A program made the position numbers and the translations under genes. The notes under the pieces are model-generated. The model had not been told where the DNA came from. It made no database searches and was given only the letters and a program-made list of their open reading frames with translations. Below are positions 1-7,389 of a DNA stretch of 17,015 nt, piece by piece. Each line of letters opens with the position of its first letter. Positions within the stretch are counted from its first letter, which is position 1. The DNA is taken from contig RFIY01000163.1 in NCBI GenBank assembly GCA_003695505.1, forward strand, positions 1 through 17,015, given 5' to 3'. The stretch comes from J088 sp003695505 [NCBI: Candidatus Dadabacteria bacterium] (GTDB lineage Bacteria; J088).

Positions 1-888
1 GACGCCCGCCTGCAACCGCGCACGCCGAAAGCGCAAAGCTCTCGGGATGGCGCCACGTTGCGGCGCCAGCAGGACCGCAACTCCGAACAGCACACCGCAC
101 GCCGCCGCGACCATGCCCGCGATCGACACGTCGAACCAGATGGCCGTCTGCACACCAAGTACACTTGCCAGCACGGCGATGCCGGTGGCCAGTACCTGCA
201 CGACAACCAGCCGGTCACTGAGCAGCCAGGCTGTCGCGGCGGGTGCCGTAAACAGCGCGACGACGAGCACCGAGCCGACGGCATCGAAGGCAGCCACGGC
301 GGTCACCGCGGTGGCACCCATCAGCAAATACGTCAGTACGCCCGGCGCCAGGCCCATCACGGCGGCCAGTTGCGGATCAAATGTCGTCAGACGCAACGGA
401 TGCGCGCATAGCAGCACCAGCGCCGCGTTGACCAGAAGTGAACCCAGCACCGGCCAGAGCGCGCGCGGGCCAAGGTCGAGGCCCGCGATCGCGAGGCGGT
501 CAAACGGCAGCAACGCCGGCTCGCCAGTGAGCACCGCATCGATGTCAAGGTGGACATCAGACGCATACATGGTGATCAGCAACACGCCAACGGCGAACAG
601 CGCAGGAAAGACGAGGCCGATCGCGGCGTCCTGTTTGAGATTGCCGCTCGAAAACAGGAGTTCGACCAGCCAGACAGTCAACAATCCAGCGGCGGTGGCA
701 CCGACGATCAGCCATGGCGACGCGAGATCGTGCGTCAGCAGGAAACCGATCACGATCCCCGGCAGCACCGCGTGCGTGATCGCATCCGTCAGCATCGTCA
801 TGCGACGTAACAGCAGAAATGTGCCGAGTATGCTGCACGCCATACCCGTGGCCGCGATCACGAGCTGGATTTCGACCGTGGCGCTCAC
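1..888 (-). CDS. mntD: Manganese-type ABC transporter permease, second permease of the operon (3' end outside window)
   Basis: Integral membrane subunit that, with the preceding permease and the ATPase, should form the channel of a Mn/Zn/Fe-type (MntCD/TroCD/ZnuB family, ABC-3) importer. The frame is open from a GTG at 888 to the window edge with no stop: 296 codons, close to the usual family length of about 280-300, so little is probably missing. The translation is strongly hydrophobic with several membrane segments. Residues 38-44 read THAVLPG, the conserved motif of this permease family. The GTG start overlaps the stop of the upstream permease in a GTGA arrangement, indicating translational coupling. 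The family call is firm. Metal specificity is inferred from the operon's regulator and binding protein. The GTG start explains why an ATG-only search would miss it. Confidence 0.9.
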   Translation of the reverse strand, partial: MSATVEIQLVIAATGMACSILGTFLLLRRMTMLTDAITHAVLPGIVIGFLLTHDLASPWLIVGATAAGLLTVWLVELLFSSGNLKQDAAIGLVFPALFAVGVLLITMYASDVHLDIDAVLTGEPALLPFDRLAIAGLDLGPRALWPVLGSLLVNAALVLLCAHPLRLTTFDPQLAAVMGLAPGVLTYLLMGATAVTAVAAFDAVGSVLVVALFTAPAATAWLLSDRLVVVQVLATGIAVLASVLGVQTAIWFDVSIAGMVAAACGVLFGVAVLLAPQRGAIPRALRFRRARLQAGV

Positions 889-1988
889 GCCGAACCTCGC
901 TGATGACCAAGCCGCCGGGCCGCGTCCAGCCCTTCGGGTGTCAGCGCCCAGTGATAGCGATCGACACACCGAATCCAGCCTCGACGTTCGAGCAGCGCCA
1001 GCAGGTCGTCATACTCCTCGGCGCCGAGCTGGTCCGCGCCGATCAATCCACGCTCGCGCGGCTCGAATGGATCGTCGTGCTGGATGGCGATCTGCGCCAG
1101 CGCCGACAACAACTGTTCGGCCATGACACCACGGCGTTTCGTGCGCCGCCGCAAACGAACCCACACCACACCCCGCTCGCGGCCAAACAGCAGAGACACG
1201 ACCACCAGGCCTGACGCCGCCAGCACAACAGCAGGTCCGGTCGGCCCCTTTTCCATCGCATTGCTGGCGCCAACGCCGACCAGACCCGCGAGCGTGCCGA
1301 ACGCAACCGAAAGCAGCATCATCGTGCCGAAGCGAGAGGTCCACTGACGCGCGGCCGCGGCCGGCGCTACCAGCAACGCACTCATCAGTACGACGCCAAC
1401 CGTCTGCAGGCCCACGACCACGGCCGCTACGATCGCGATCATCAGCGCCGCATCCAGCCAGGTGACAGGCAGTGTCAGCGATGCTGCAAATTCAGCATCG
1501 AAACTGATCAGTTTCCATTCTTTCCACAGCGCCGCAACCGCGAACAGCAGCAGCGCCGCCAACGCGAACAGACCGACGACATCGCCACTCAACATCGCGG
1601 CAGCCTGCCCGAACAGAAACGACGACAGGCCGGCCTGCGAGGCCTGCGGCGCCTTCTGTGCGACGGTCAACAACACAATGCCGGTGCCGAACATCACCGA
1701 TAATACCAGCGCAAGCGCGCCATCCTGCTCGAGCCGGGTCCAGCGCACAGTGTGCTGCACGAGCACTGCACCCGTCACGCCGGCCGCGAGCGCGCCCGGC
1801 AGGAGTACGGAGAAGGATCGTTCCCCGGTCAGCAGGAAAGCGAGAACGATCCCTGGCAGGGCGGCATGCGACACGGCGTCGGCCAGCAATGCCTGCCTGC
1901 GCAACAACGCATACGCGCCCGCCGTTCCGCTGGTCGCACCAATCAGCACGCACCCCGCCAGAACCACTGCCGTCGTGTGGTCGATCAC
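885..1988 (-). CDS. mntC: Manganese-type ABC transporter permease with C-terminal winged-helix extension
   Basis: First permease of the importer, 367 aa. Residues 1 to about 270 are hydrophobic with roughly eight membrane segments and carry the family motif SHAALPG (40-46). After a basic stretch at about 278-287 ([10 protein letters not shown]) comes a soluble tail of about 80 residues (289-362) that reads like a winged helix: [11 protein letters not shown], a middle helix around [17 protein letters not shown], then a wing-like [23 protein letters not shown]. The [13 protein letters not shown] part resembles the LTEAG end of DtxR-type wings. I recall that MntC/TroC-type permeases in other bacteria also have long C-terminal extensions, so the architecture is probably not unique. 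The ATG overlaps the ATPase stop by 4 bp (ATGA). Whether the tail binds DNA, metal or the ATPase is unknown. Confidence 0.93.
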   Translation of the reverse strand: MIDHTTAVVLAGCVLIGATSGTAGAYALLRRQALLADAVSHAALPGIVLAFLLTGERSFSVLLPGALAAGVTGAVLVQHTVRWTRLEQDGALALVLSVMFGTGIVLLTVAQKAPQASQAGLSSFLFGQAAAMLSGDVVGLFALAALLLFAVAALWKEWKLISFDAEFAASLTLPVTWLDAALMIAIVAAVVVGLQTVGVVLMSALLVAPAAAARQWTSRFGTMMLLSVAFGTLAGLVGVGASNAMEKGPTGPAVVLAASGLVVVSLLFGRERGVVWVRLRRRTKRRGVMAEQLLSALAQIAIQHDDPFEPRERGLIGADQLGAEEYDDLLALLERRGWIRCVDRYHWALTPEGLDAARRLGHQRGSA

Positions 1989-2785
1989 TGCGAAGATTCG
2001 GGGGATGGGGCACCCGGCCGCAGCGACGGCAGATACGGCGTCCGCCCTCCGTACGTCAGACGCAGGTTCTCGTCCGTGAAGACGTCTTCCACCGGGCCGG
2101 CTGCGATCAGGCGGACGTTGACCAGGGCAACGTCGTCAAAATACTCGGGCACGGTCTGCAAATCATGATGTACCACGACGACGGTTTTCCCCTCTTCGCG
2201 CAGCCGCCGCAAAACATCGATGATCGCGCGTTCCGTCACCGCGTCCACGCCCTGGAAGGGTTCATCCATCAGGTACAGATCACCGTCCTGCACCAGGGCA
2301 CGGGCAATCAGAACCCGCTGCTGCTGACCGCCGGACAACGCACCAATGTGTCGATCCTCGAATCCCTGCAAACCGACCTGTTGCAGCGCGTCGATCGCCT
2401 GCAACCGTTCGCGCCGCCCGGGTCGCCGGAACCAGCCGAGACGGCCGTAGCTGCCCATCATCGCGACATCCAGCACCGACGCGGGAAAGTCCCAGTCCAG
2501 CGCCGCGCGCTGCGGCACATAGGCGATGCGGCGGCGTTGCTCGGCCACCGGTCTGCCAAACAGATAGACGTGGCCGGCAAGCGGCCGCAGCAGCCCCATG
2601 ATGGTACGGATCATCGTCGTCTTCCCGGCGCCATTGGGGCCGACAACCGCGGCAAGGCGCCCGGTATCAATGTCCAGATCGATGTCCCAGAGCACAGGCC
2701 GGTCGTGATAGGCGACGGTGAGGTCCTCTATGTGCACGGCCGGCGGATCGTGGGGGACGTGCAGCGGTTGTTTGCGCGCGCGCAT
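1985..2785 (-). CDS. mntB: Manganese-type ABC transporter ATP-binding protein
   Basis: Cytoplasmic ATPase, 266 aa, that powers the metal importer. All nucleotide-binding motifs are present: Walker A GPNGAGKT (49-56), Q-loop Gln92 in YVPQR, signature LSGGQQQ (150-156), Walker B LYLMDE (170-175) and the H-loop His207 in VHHD. The WDFP stretch at 98-101 and the region after the Q-loop match the Mn/Zn ATPase group (MntB/ZnuC/TroB). Its start overlaps the stop of mntA by one base (TAATG), and its own stop overlaps the next permease by 4 bp. It is therefore expected to be co-translated with both. The first ~16 residues (basic, proline-containing) are a short extension before the ABC core. Confidence 0.95.
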   Translation of the reverse strand: MRARKQPLHVPHDPPAVHIEDLTVAYHDRPVLWDIDLDIDTGRLAAVVGPNGAGKTTMIRTIMGLLRPLAGHVYLFGRPVAEQRRRIAYVPQRAALDWDFPASVLDVAMMGSYGRLGWFRRPGRRERLQAIDALQQVGLQGFEDRHIGALSGGQQQRVLIARALVQDGDLYLMDEPFQGVDAVTERAIIDVLRRLREEGKTVVVVHHDLQTVPEYFDDVALVNVRLIAAGPVEDVFTDENLRLTYGGRTPYLPSLRPGAPSPESSQ

Positions 2786-3714
2786 TATCGTGCCGCCAAT
2801 GCCTGCGCGATCGTACGCGCGTTGGTACGAATCATGCCGAAATAGGTGCCTGCCGGACCGTCAGGTTCACCGAGCGCGTCCGCGTACAGCGTTCCGCCGA
2901 TGCGTACCTGCTGTCCACGAGCAGCCACGTTTTCCTGCAGCGCGCGCAGATAACGATCCGATATCGTAGACTCGACGAAGATGGCAGGGATCCCGCGTTC
3001 GACGATCACGTCGGCCAGGCGCCGGATATCGTTGGTACCTGCTTCGGCGAGCGTGCTGATCCCCATCAGGCCCATCACCTCGAAGTTGTACGACTCGCCG
3101 AAATACTCGAACGCATCGTGTGCCGTGATCAGCACACGACGGCGCGGAGGCACCGCGGCCAGTTCGTTGCGCACGTCGGCATCCAGCGCCGTAAGTTGTT
3201 GCTCCCAGCGCGCCCGCTTCGCGGCGATCTCCGTTGCGTACCCAGGAAACCAGTCCGCGAGTTGATCGGCAAGGGCCGACGACACCTGGCGCCAACGCTG
3301 AACATCCATCCAGACGTGCGGGTCGTGCGCACCGTGGCTCGTGTGCACCCGGTCTGGTGGCAACGCTTCCGCGGCAGCCATCACCCGACGCTGCTGCTCG
3401 CGCAAGCCGTCGAGGACGTCCGTCATCTTTCCTTCCAGATGCAGGCCGTTGTAGACGATCGCGTCTGCCTGTTGCAGACGGCGCACGTCACCGGCGCTGG
3501 CGCGGTACAGGTGTGGATCGATGCCGGGTCCCATCAGGGCTGCGACGTTGAACGTATCCGGGGCGAGGTGACGTACCGTATCTGCCAGGATGTTCGTGGT
3601 CGCGACGATGCGTACAGGCCACGCTTCTGCCGGGGGGGCTGTTTGTCGCTCGCAAGCTGCCAACAATGGCAGCAATGGCAGCGCGCACACGGCCAGACGA
3701 ATCCGCCAGCTCAT
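2785..3714 (-). CDS. mntA: Periplasmic metal-binding lipoprotein, TroA/MntA-like (cluster A-I)
   Basis: Solute-binding protein of the importer, 309 aa. The N-terminus is a lipoprotein signal: hydrophobic segment followed by LLAAC, with Cys21 the lipidation site. The metal ligands of the TroA family are visible: His68 (GIDPHLY), His133 (DPHVWMD), His199 (TAHDAFEYF) and Asp279 (LYADALG), the same residue types described for Treponema TroA. There is no long His/Asp-rich loop of the kind seen in ZnuA; the 124-134 stretch ([10 protein letters not shown]) has only a few histidines. [16 protein letters not shown] and PAIFVEST are close to the TroA/MntA group. It sits between the regulator (4-bp ATGA overlap) and the ATPase. 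Manganese is the likeliest substrate from the regulator's ligands, but TroA-type sites also bind zinc or iron, so specificity is not proven. Confidence 0.93.
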   Translation of the reverse strand: MSWRIRLAVCALPLLPLLAACERQTAPPAEAWPVRIVATTNILADTVRHLAPDTFNVAALMGPGIDPHLYRASAGDVRRLQQADAIVYNGLHLEGKMTDVLDGLREQQRRVMAAAEALPPDRVHTSHGAHDPHVWMDVQRWRQVSSALADQLADWFPGYATEIAAKRARWEQQLTALDADVRNELAAVPPRRRVLITAHDAFEYFGESYNFEVMGLMGISTLAEAGTNDIRRLADVIVERGIPAIFVESTISDRYLRALQENVAARGQQVRIGGTLYADALGEPDGPAGTYFGMIRTNARTIAQALAAR

Positions 3715-4391
3715 GATGCATCTCCGTGTTCTGCCATGACTGTCTGCGCCATATGGTGGGCCAGGACAATCGACGTGCCCAGGTCGCGGAGTTCCAGTGT
3801 CAGCGGACCGTCGAGCGGTGCCTTATCGTGAATCATCACCGTAGTGCCAGGCGTAAGACCAAGGCTGCCAAGATAGCGCAATGCCTCTGCGTCCTGACGG
3901 CGAATGCGGGCGATCCGCACAGCTTCGCCCGACGAGAACGCGGGCAGTGGCCGCAGTTCGCGACGCGCGATCGTACCATCCCGCCGCGGAATCGGATCCC
4001 CGTGCGGATCGAACTCGGGATGGCCAAGCGCCTCTGCGATCCGATCCTCGAGCCGTTCGGAAATCGCGTGCTCCAGGATTTCAGCCTCTTCGTGGACCTG
4101 ATCCCACGGCATACCGAGCGCCTGCGCCAGAAACGTTTCGATCAGGCGATGATGCCGAATGACCTCGAGCGCGATCCTGCGCCCGGCTTCGGTGAGCTCG
4201 ACCGGCCGGTATGGCTCGTAACGGATCAGTTGCAACGCCGCCAGCTTGCGCAACATCCCCGTAACCGATGCCGGACGGACATCGAGTTCACCCGCGATGG
4301 CGTTGGTCGTCGGAACATCCCCGCGTTCCGCTATCGTATATATGGTCTTGGTATAGTCCTCGACCGCTCTCGTCTGAGGTTTGACCCGCAT
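3711..4391 (-). CDS. mntR: DtxR/MntR-family metal-dependent repressor with C-terminal SH3-like domain
   Basis: Transcriptional regulator, 226 aa, first gene of the metal uptake operon. Domain order: winged helix-turn-helix (about 8-70, DVRPASVTGMLRKL as recognition region), dimerisation/metal domain (about 71-140), then an SH3/FeoA-like domain (about 150-222, with YLGSLGLTPGTTVMIHDKAPLDGPLTLEL). By eye alignment to DtxR and B. subtilis MntR, the metal positions are Asp12 (MntR Asp8; Met10 in DtxR), His81, Glu85, His100, Glu104 (MntR Glu99; Cys102 in DtxR), Glu107 and His108. Asp and Glu at the two discriminating positions are the MntR pattern, which favours Mn(II). Unlike short MntR (about 140 aa) it keeps the third domain. 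It is expected to repress its own operon through the inverted repeat at 4504-4517. Confidence 0.93.
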   Translation of the reverse strand: MRVKPQTRAVEDYTKTIYTIAERGDVPTTNAIAGELDVRPASVTGMLRKLAALQLIRYEPYRPVELTEAGRRIALEVIRHHRLIETFLAQALGMPWDQVHEEAEILEHAISERLEDRIAEALGHPEFDPHGDPIPRRDGTIARRELRPLPAFSSGEAVRIARIRRQDAEALRYLGSLGLTPGTTVMIHDKAPLDGPLTLELRDLGTSIVLAHHMAQTVMAEHGDAS

Positions 4392-4495
4392 CTGTTACAG
4401 GTAGCTAAAGCGCTTGAACGAACGATCTCGACTCACCGGACTACTCCTCTACAGGCGAGCTCCGCAACGCGCCGCGCGAATGTGCGCCATCCAGA

Positions 4496-4524
4496 ATTAG
4501 AAATTAGCTATGGCTAACTTACAA
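4496..4524 (-). promoter_or_regulatory. Candidate sigma-70 promoter of the mntRABCD operon
   Basis: Read on the minus strand, TTGTAA (plus 4519-4524; 4/6 of TTGACA) is followed by a 17 bp spacer and TCTAAT (plus 4496-4501; 5/6 of TATAAT). The spacing is optimal and the region is A+T-rich against a GC-rich background. The spacer is filled by the inverted repeat described as the operator. Transcription would start near 4489. Confidence 0.65.
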
Positions 4525-4525
4525 T
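4497..4525 (+). promoter_or_regulatory. Weak candidate promoter for the rightward (phosphodiesterase-lptD) operon
   Basis: On the plus strand TACAAT (4520-4525, 5/6 of the -10 consensus) lies 17 bp after TTAGAA (4497-4502, only 3/6 of the -35). It overlaps the same inverted repeat and the opposite promoter. Initiation near 4532 would leave under 10 nt before the ATG at 4541, and no Shine-Dalgarno is visible there, so the message would be nearly leaderless. The -35 is poor; this is a tentative call. Confidence 0.3.
4504..4517. promoter_or_regulatory. Candidate MntR/DtxR-family operator (inverted repeat)
   Basis: TTAGCTATGGCTAA is a perfect 5-bp inverted repeat (TTAGC / GCTAA) around TATG. With flanks (4501-4520) the symmetry extends with one further mismatch. 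It shares TTAG-N6-CTAA with the core of the DtxR/IdeR box (TTAGGTTAGCCTAA). It lies entirely between the -35 and -10 of the mntR promoter, where a bound repressor would block RNA polymerase. It is next to a gene for exactly this regulator family. Confidence 0.7.
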
Positions 4526-4540
4526 TTCGTACATCATAGC

Positions 4541-5227
4541 ATGTCTCCTCCTTCACCAACGCCCTGGATCATCGCGCACCGCGCCAACGGCTTCGGGCAA
4601 CGCGAAAACACACTGGCGGCGTTCAGCGCCGTGCCGCGCGAACTGGGCGTCGAACTCGACGTCTGGATGACGCGCGACCATGTTCCCGTCGTACATCACG
4701 ATGCACATGTGCGGCTTGCCGACGGGACGCGCCACAGAATTACCGCCGTCGCACGCACGCATTTGCCAGACTATGTGCCGACCCTCGCTGCCGCGCTCGA
4801 GGCGCTCTCGGGTGTTCAATGGATCAACATCGAAATCAAGACCACGCGTGCCACGCTCACGCGGTTGCTCGATCAGCTTATCCGGCTGGACGTTTGCATC
4901 AGCAGTTTTTCGGCCCATCTGCTCAGGCAGGTTCGCACTGCGATCCCGAACGCCGACCTGGCCCTGCTCGCCCCGCCCCATGCCGGACCTGTTGCCGCGC
5001 TCCGTCCGGCGCGCGAACTCGGCTGCACCGGCCTGCACATCGCGCGAACGCAACTTTCACCAGCCTGGATCCGGCTGATCCATGAACACGGTCTGGCACT
5101 CCGCGTCTATACCGTCAATGACGTCCAAGGCTGGGCCCTGTGCCGACATCTCGGGGTCGCCGGCGTCTTTACGGATCGTCCGCTCGCGGCGTTGGACTGG
5201 CTCAGGGGGCAGTCACCCGGCCAATGA
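4541..5227 (+). CDS. Glycerophosphodiester phosphodiesterase (GDPD family, cytoplasmic type)
   Basis: Predicted to hydrolyse glycerophosphodiesters to sn-glycerol-3-phosphate and an alcohol; 228 aa, no signal peptide, size of short UgpQ-like enzymes. Family residues: His13-Arg14 (IIAHRANGF; the usual HRG is HRA here), Glu22 in RENTLAAF, Glu39 and Asp41 (VELDVWMTRD), His53 (PVVHHD), Glu98 in NIEIK, and VFTDRP (209-214) at the end of the barrel. The start at 4541 places the HR motif at the usual distance from the N-terminus; no good ribosome-binding site precedes it. Its stop overlaps the lptD start in ATGA, so it heads the LPS-transport gene trio. Why a phospholipid-turnover enzyme sits there is not clear; substrate unknown. 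Confidence 0.88.
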   Translation: MSPPSPTPWIIAHRANGFGQRENTLAAFSAVPRELGVELDVWMTRDHVPVVHHDAHVRLADGTRHRITAVARTHLPDYVPTLAAALEALSGVQWINIEIKTTRATLTRLLDQLIRLDVCISSFSAHLLRQVRTAIPNADLALLAPPHAGPVAALRPARELGCTGLHIARTQLSPAWIRLIHEHGLALRVYTVNDVQGWALCRHLGVAGVFTDRPLAALDWLRGQSPGQ

Positions 5228-7389
5228 AGATACCACGCGTCATTTTCCCGGGCACGATCCTGTTGCTCCTGCTCGGTTCTGCCGGATTGGCCCGCGGCTC
5301 AGAAATCGTCTCGATCGCCGCGGACCACCTGATCTATTCCCGCGCATCCAGCAAAGTCGTAGCGACGGGCCATGTGGTTGTCGATTTCGCGGACGGTTAC
5401 GCGGAAGGCGTCTCCGCCACGTACGACCTCGGCGCACGCACGATCGACAGTGCGGGCGCGCTGACATTTCGGACGGACCAGTATCATGGCACAGCGCAGC
5501 ACGCGCAACTCGACCCGGCGCGCGCTCGCGGCCGGTTCTTCGCGGCGATGATTACCGGCGATGACGGTACGCTGTTGTGGGGGGATGAAATCGAACAAAC
5601 CGGCGAGCACACATTCCGCATCACCAACGGCGGCTTCACCCCGTGTGATTGCCCACAGGCGGCACAGCCGGCCTGGTCCGTGCACGTCAGGGAGGCGACG
5701 ATCGAGTGGCGCAAACGTGTTCGATTTCGACATGCGCGCTTCGACGCGCGGCGCGTGCCGATTCTTTATGCTCCTGCGGGCATTCTGCCTCTTCCCGAAG
5801 CCCGGCAGACGGGATTGCTGTTCCCGCGCCTGGGCTGGGACAGAGCGCTGGGCTGGCGCGTTCGCCCCGGCGCCTTTATCGCCATGGGGGATCATGCGGA
5901 CAGCACGCTCTGGTTCGACTACGCCAGCCGGGCCGGACTCGGGCCACTCGGCGAAATCCGCGCCGTCTCGCGAACCGGACGCTACAGCCTCGGAGGCTCC
6001 TGGTTTCGGGAGTTCAGTGACGCAGATATCCTCTACGAAAACGGTGTCCAGGTGCGCGCGGCCTCCACGCGCTGGGATGTCGCCGGCCGTGCGGCACAAC
6101 ACCTGCCCGGCGCGCTGACCTTCGACGTGGACGGACGCATCGTCTCCGACGACCAGCGCGACCGCGACTTCGCGGACAACCTGGCGTCATTGACGCGCAG
6201 CAGCACCGAAAGCCAGGTTCGGCTGTACGGCGCCTGGCGCGGACCGGGCGCCGCCGCCGCGCGCATCGGCGTTGCACAGTCACTGATCGGTTCGGGCGCC
6301 AGCGGTGCACGCATTCCTTCGCTGCGCTGGCTGCCGGACCCCGTCGCCTTTGGAACCTGGCCCGTGCGCCTGCGCTCATCCCTGCGCTACGACCGGATCG
6401 TGCAACAGGATGCGAATCTGGGCGACGTCTGGCAGCCGGCAGCCTGGTTGCCGACGGCGGATCGCCTGATCGCGCAGGTGTCACTGGGCGCATCGGTCGA
6501 TCCGCTTCCGGGCTGGTTCATCGATGCGGACCTCGGCGGCCTGACGATGTTGCGCGATGTACGAGACTGGCAGGTCGCCACCACATCACCCTACACCGTC
6601 CAGGCAACGGAACACCCGTCTCAACTGATTGCGGCGGGCGTCGCGCAGTTGAGATCCGAAATTCGCCTTCAGGCTCGCTCCACCCGCATGTGGCAGCGGC
6701 TGTACGCTGGCAGTGATCTGAACTGGCTGCGACCGTCCGCGACGCTTGCCAGCCCGATCGAATCGATCGACCAGCTCGCATGGCAAACCTGGATCGTCCC
6801 CCACATCACATGGCGCGCTGCCGTTTCCGATGTATCCCTGTGGTGGCGCGCCGATGTACCGATCCGCTACGACGCTGGATTCCAGATTGTACGCCTGCTC
6901 GCACAGCAGGCTGCGCTGTCTGCCAATGCAGGTGGACTGCGCGTGCGCCTGTGGCGAGACTGGGCCCGGAACGACTGGCCGCTCGCCGAGGCCACGATCC
7001 GTGGTGGCCCGTGGAAGGGGCAACGTTTTACCGTCGGGTTTGCCCGCCGCACCTCCGCAGCGACCAACATCGACTGGGATGTCAACCGCGGCCTTCCCGA
7101 GGCACCTGCCATCATCAGCGCCCTGCCGTACCGGGAAGGATGGCTGCGCTGGGACTGGGAAATCTGGCGACTGTTCGGCGCCATTGAAGCACGCAGGCGC
7201 TTCCCTGTTTATCCGGGCGAAGCCGCGGCCTGGAACAGTCAGATCGCTGAACTTGGCTACCATGACCCGTGCGACTGCCTGCGTCTCGCCGCAAGCTGGC
7301 AGAATCTGCCCGGAAGCAGAGGCGATCGTGTCGATCTGCGCATCGACTTCGCCCTGCTCGGTGGCGTCGGGACGAATGACCGTTTCTGA
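5224..7389 (+). CDS. lptD: LPS-assembly protein LptD (outer-membrane beta-barrel)
   Basis: Outer-membrane translocon component that inserts LPS into the outer leaflet with LptE; 721 aa. A signal peptide covers about 1-25 (LLLLLGSAGLARG). An OstA/LptA-like periplasmic domain follows (about 28-120: IVSIAADHLIYSRASSKVVATGHV). The rest is long alternating-polarity sequence rich in aromatic residues, ending in a C-terminal strand region typical of a barrel. I see four cysteines, as two CDC motifs: Cys141/Cys143 (TPCDCPQ) before the barrel and Cys683/Cys685 (DPCDCLRL) near the C-terminus. E. coli LptD also has two pairs. The true start is the ATG at 5224, overlapping the previous stop (ATGA) and giving a proper signal peptide; an upstream in-frame GTG at 5140 would add residues before the signal. 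The 3' end overlaps the next gene by 14 bp. Confidence 0.9.
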   Translation: MKIPRVIFPGTILLLLLGSAGLARGSEIVSIAADHLIYSRASSKVVATGHVVVDFADGYAEGVSATYDLGARTIDSAGALTFRTDQYHGTAQHAQLDPARARGRFFAAMITGDDGTLLWGDEIEQTGEHTFRITNGGFTPCDCPQAAQPAWSVHVREATIEWRKRVRFRHARFDARRVPILYAPAGILPLPEARQTGLLFPRLGWDRALGWRVRPGAFIAMGDHADSTLWFDYASRAGLGPLGEIRAVSRTGRYSLGGSWFREFSDADILYENGVQVRAASTRWDVAGRAAQHLPGALTFDVDGRIVSDDQRDRDFADNLASLTRSSTESQVRLYGAWRGPGAAAARIGVAQSLIGSGASGARIPSLRWLPDPVAFGTWPVRLRSSLRYDRIVQQDANLGDVWQPAAWLPTADRLIAQVSLGASVDPLPGWFIDADLGGLTMLRDVRDWQVATTSPYTVQATEHPSQLIAAGVAQLRSEIRLQARSTRMWQRLYAGSDLNWLRPSATLASPIESIDQLAWQTWIVPHITWRAAVSDVSLWWRADVPIRYDAGFQIVRLLAQQAALSANAGGLRVRLWRDWARNDWPLAEATIRGGPWKGQRFTVGFARRTSAATNIDWDVNRGLPEAPAIISALPYREGWLRWDWEIWRLFGAIEARRRFPVYPGEAAAWNSQIAELGYHDPCDCLRLAASWQNLPGSRGDRVDLRIDFALLGGVGTNDRF

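Larger units (their letters stand above)
4392..4540. other. Divergent intergenic region between mntR and the phosphodiesterase gene
   Basis: This 149 bp stretch is the only divergent junction in the window. It is visibly richer in A+T near 4495-4540 than the coding DNA around it. It holds the candidate mntR promoter, the TTAGC-N4-GCTAA operator and a possible oppositely directed promoter. The mntR transcript would have a leader of roughly 95-100 nt. I see no riboswitch-like structure or open reading frame in it. Confidence 0.8.

Noticed and set aside
47-1126. 359-codon plus-strand open frame opposite the mntD and mntC genes
   Set aside because: Low-complexity Ala/Ser/Thr/Arg-rich translation with no family resemblance, lying antisense to clear permease coding sequence; typical by-product of high-GC DNA.
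1658-2845. 395-codon plus-strand open frame opposite mntC/mntB
   Set aside because: Antisense to the ATPase, which has every ABC motif; the translation shows no domain.
2785-3714. Calling the binding protein a zinc-specific ZnuA
   Set aside because: No long histidine-rich loop, TroA-like ligand set, and a regulator of MntR type rather than Zur; zinc cannot be fully excluded.
5140-5223. Upstream extension of lptD to a GTG at 5140
   Set aside because: It would lie inside the phosphodiesterase gene and put 28 residues before the signal peptide; the ATGA overlap at 5224 is the better start.
6746-7375. Long N-terminal extension of the glycosylase
   Set aside because: The extra sequence is antiparallel-free shadow of lptD in another frame, with no homology; the conserved domain begins after the ATG at 7376.
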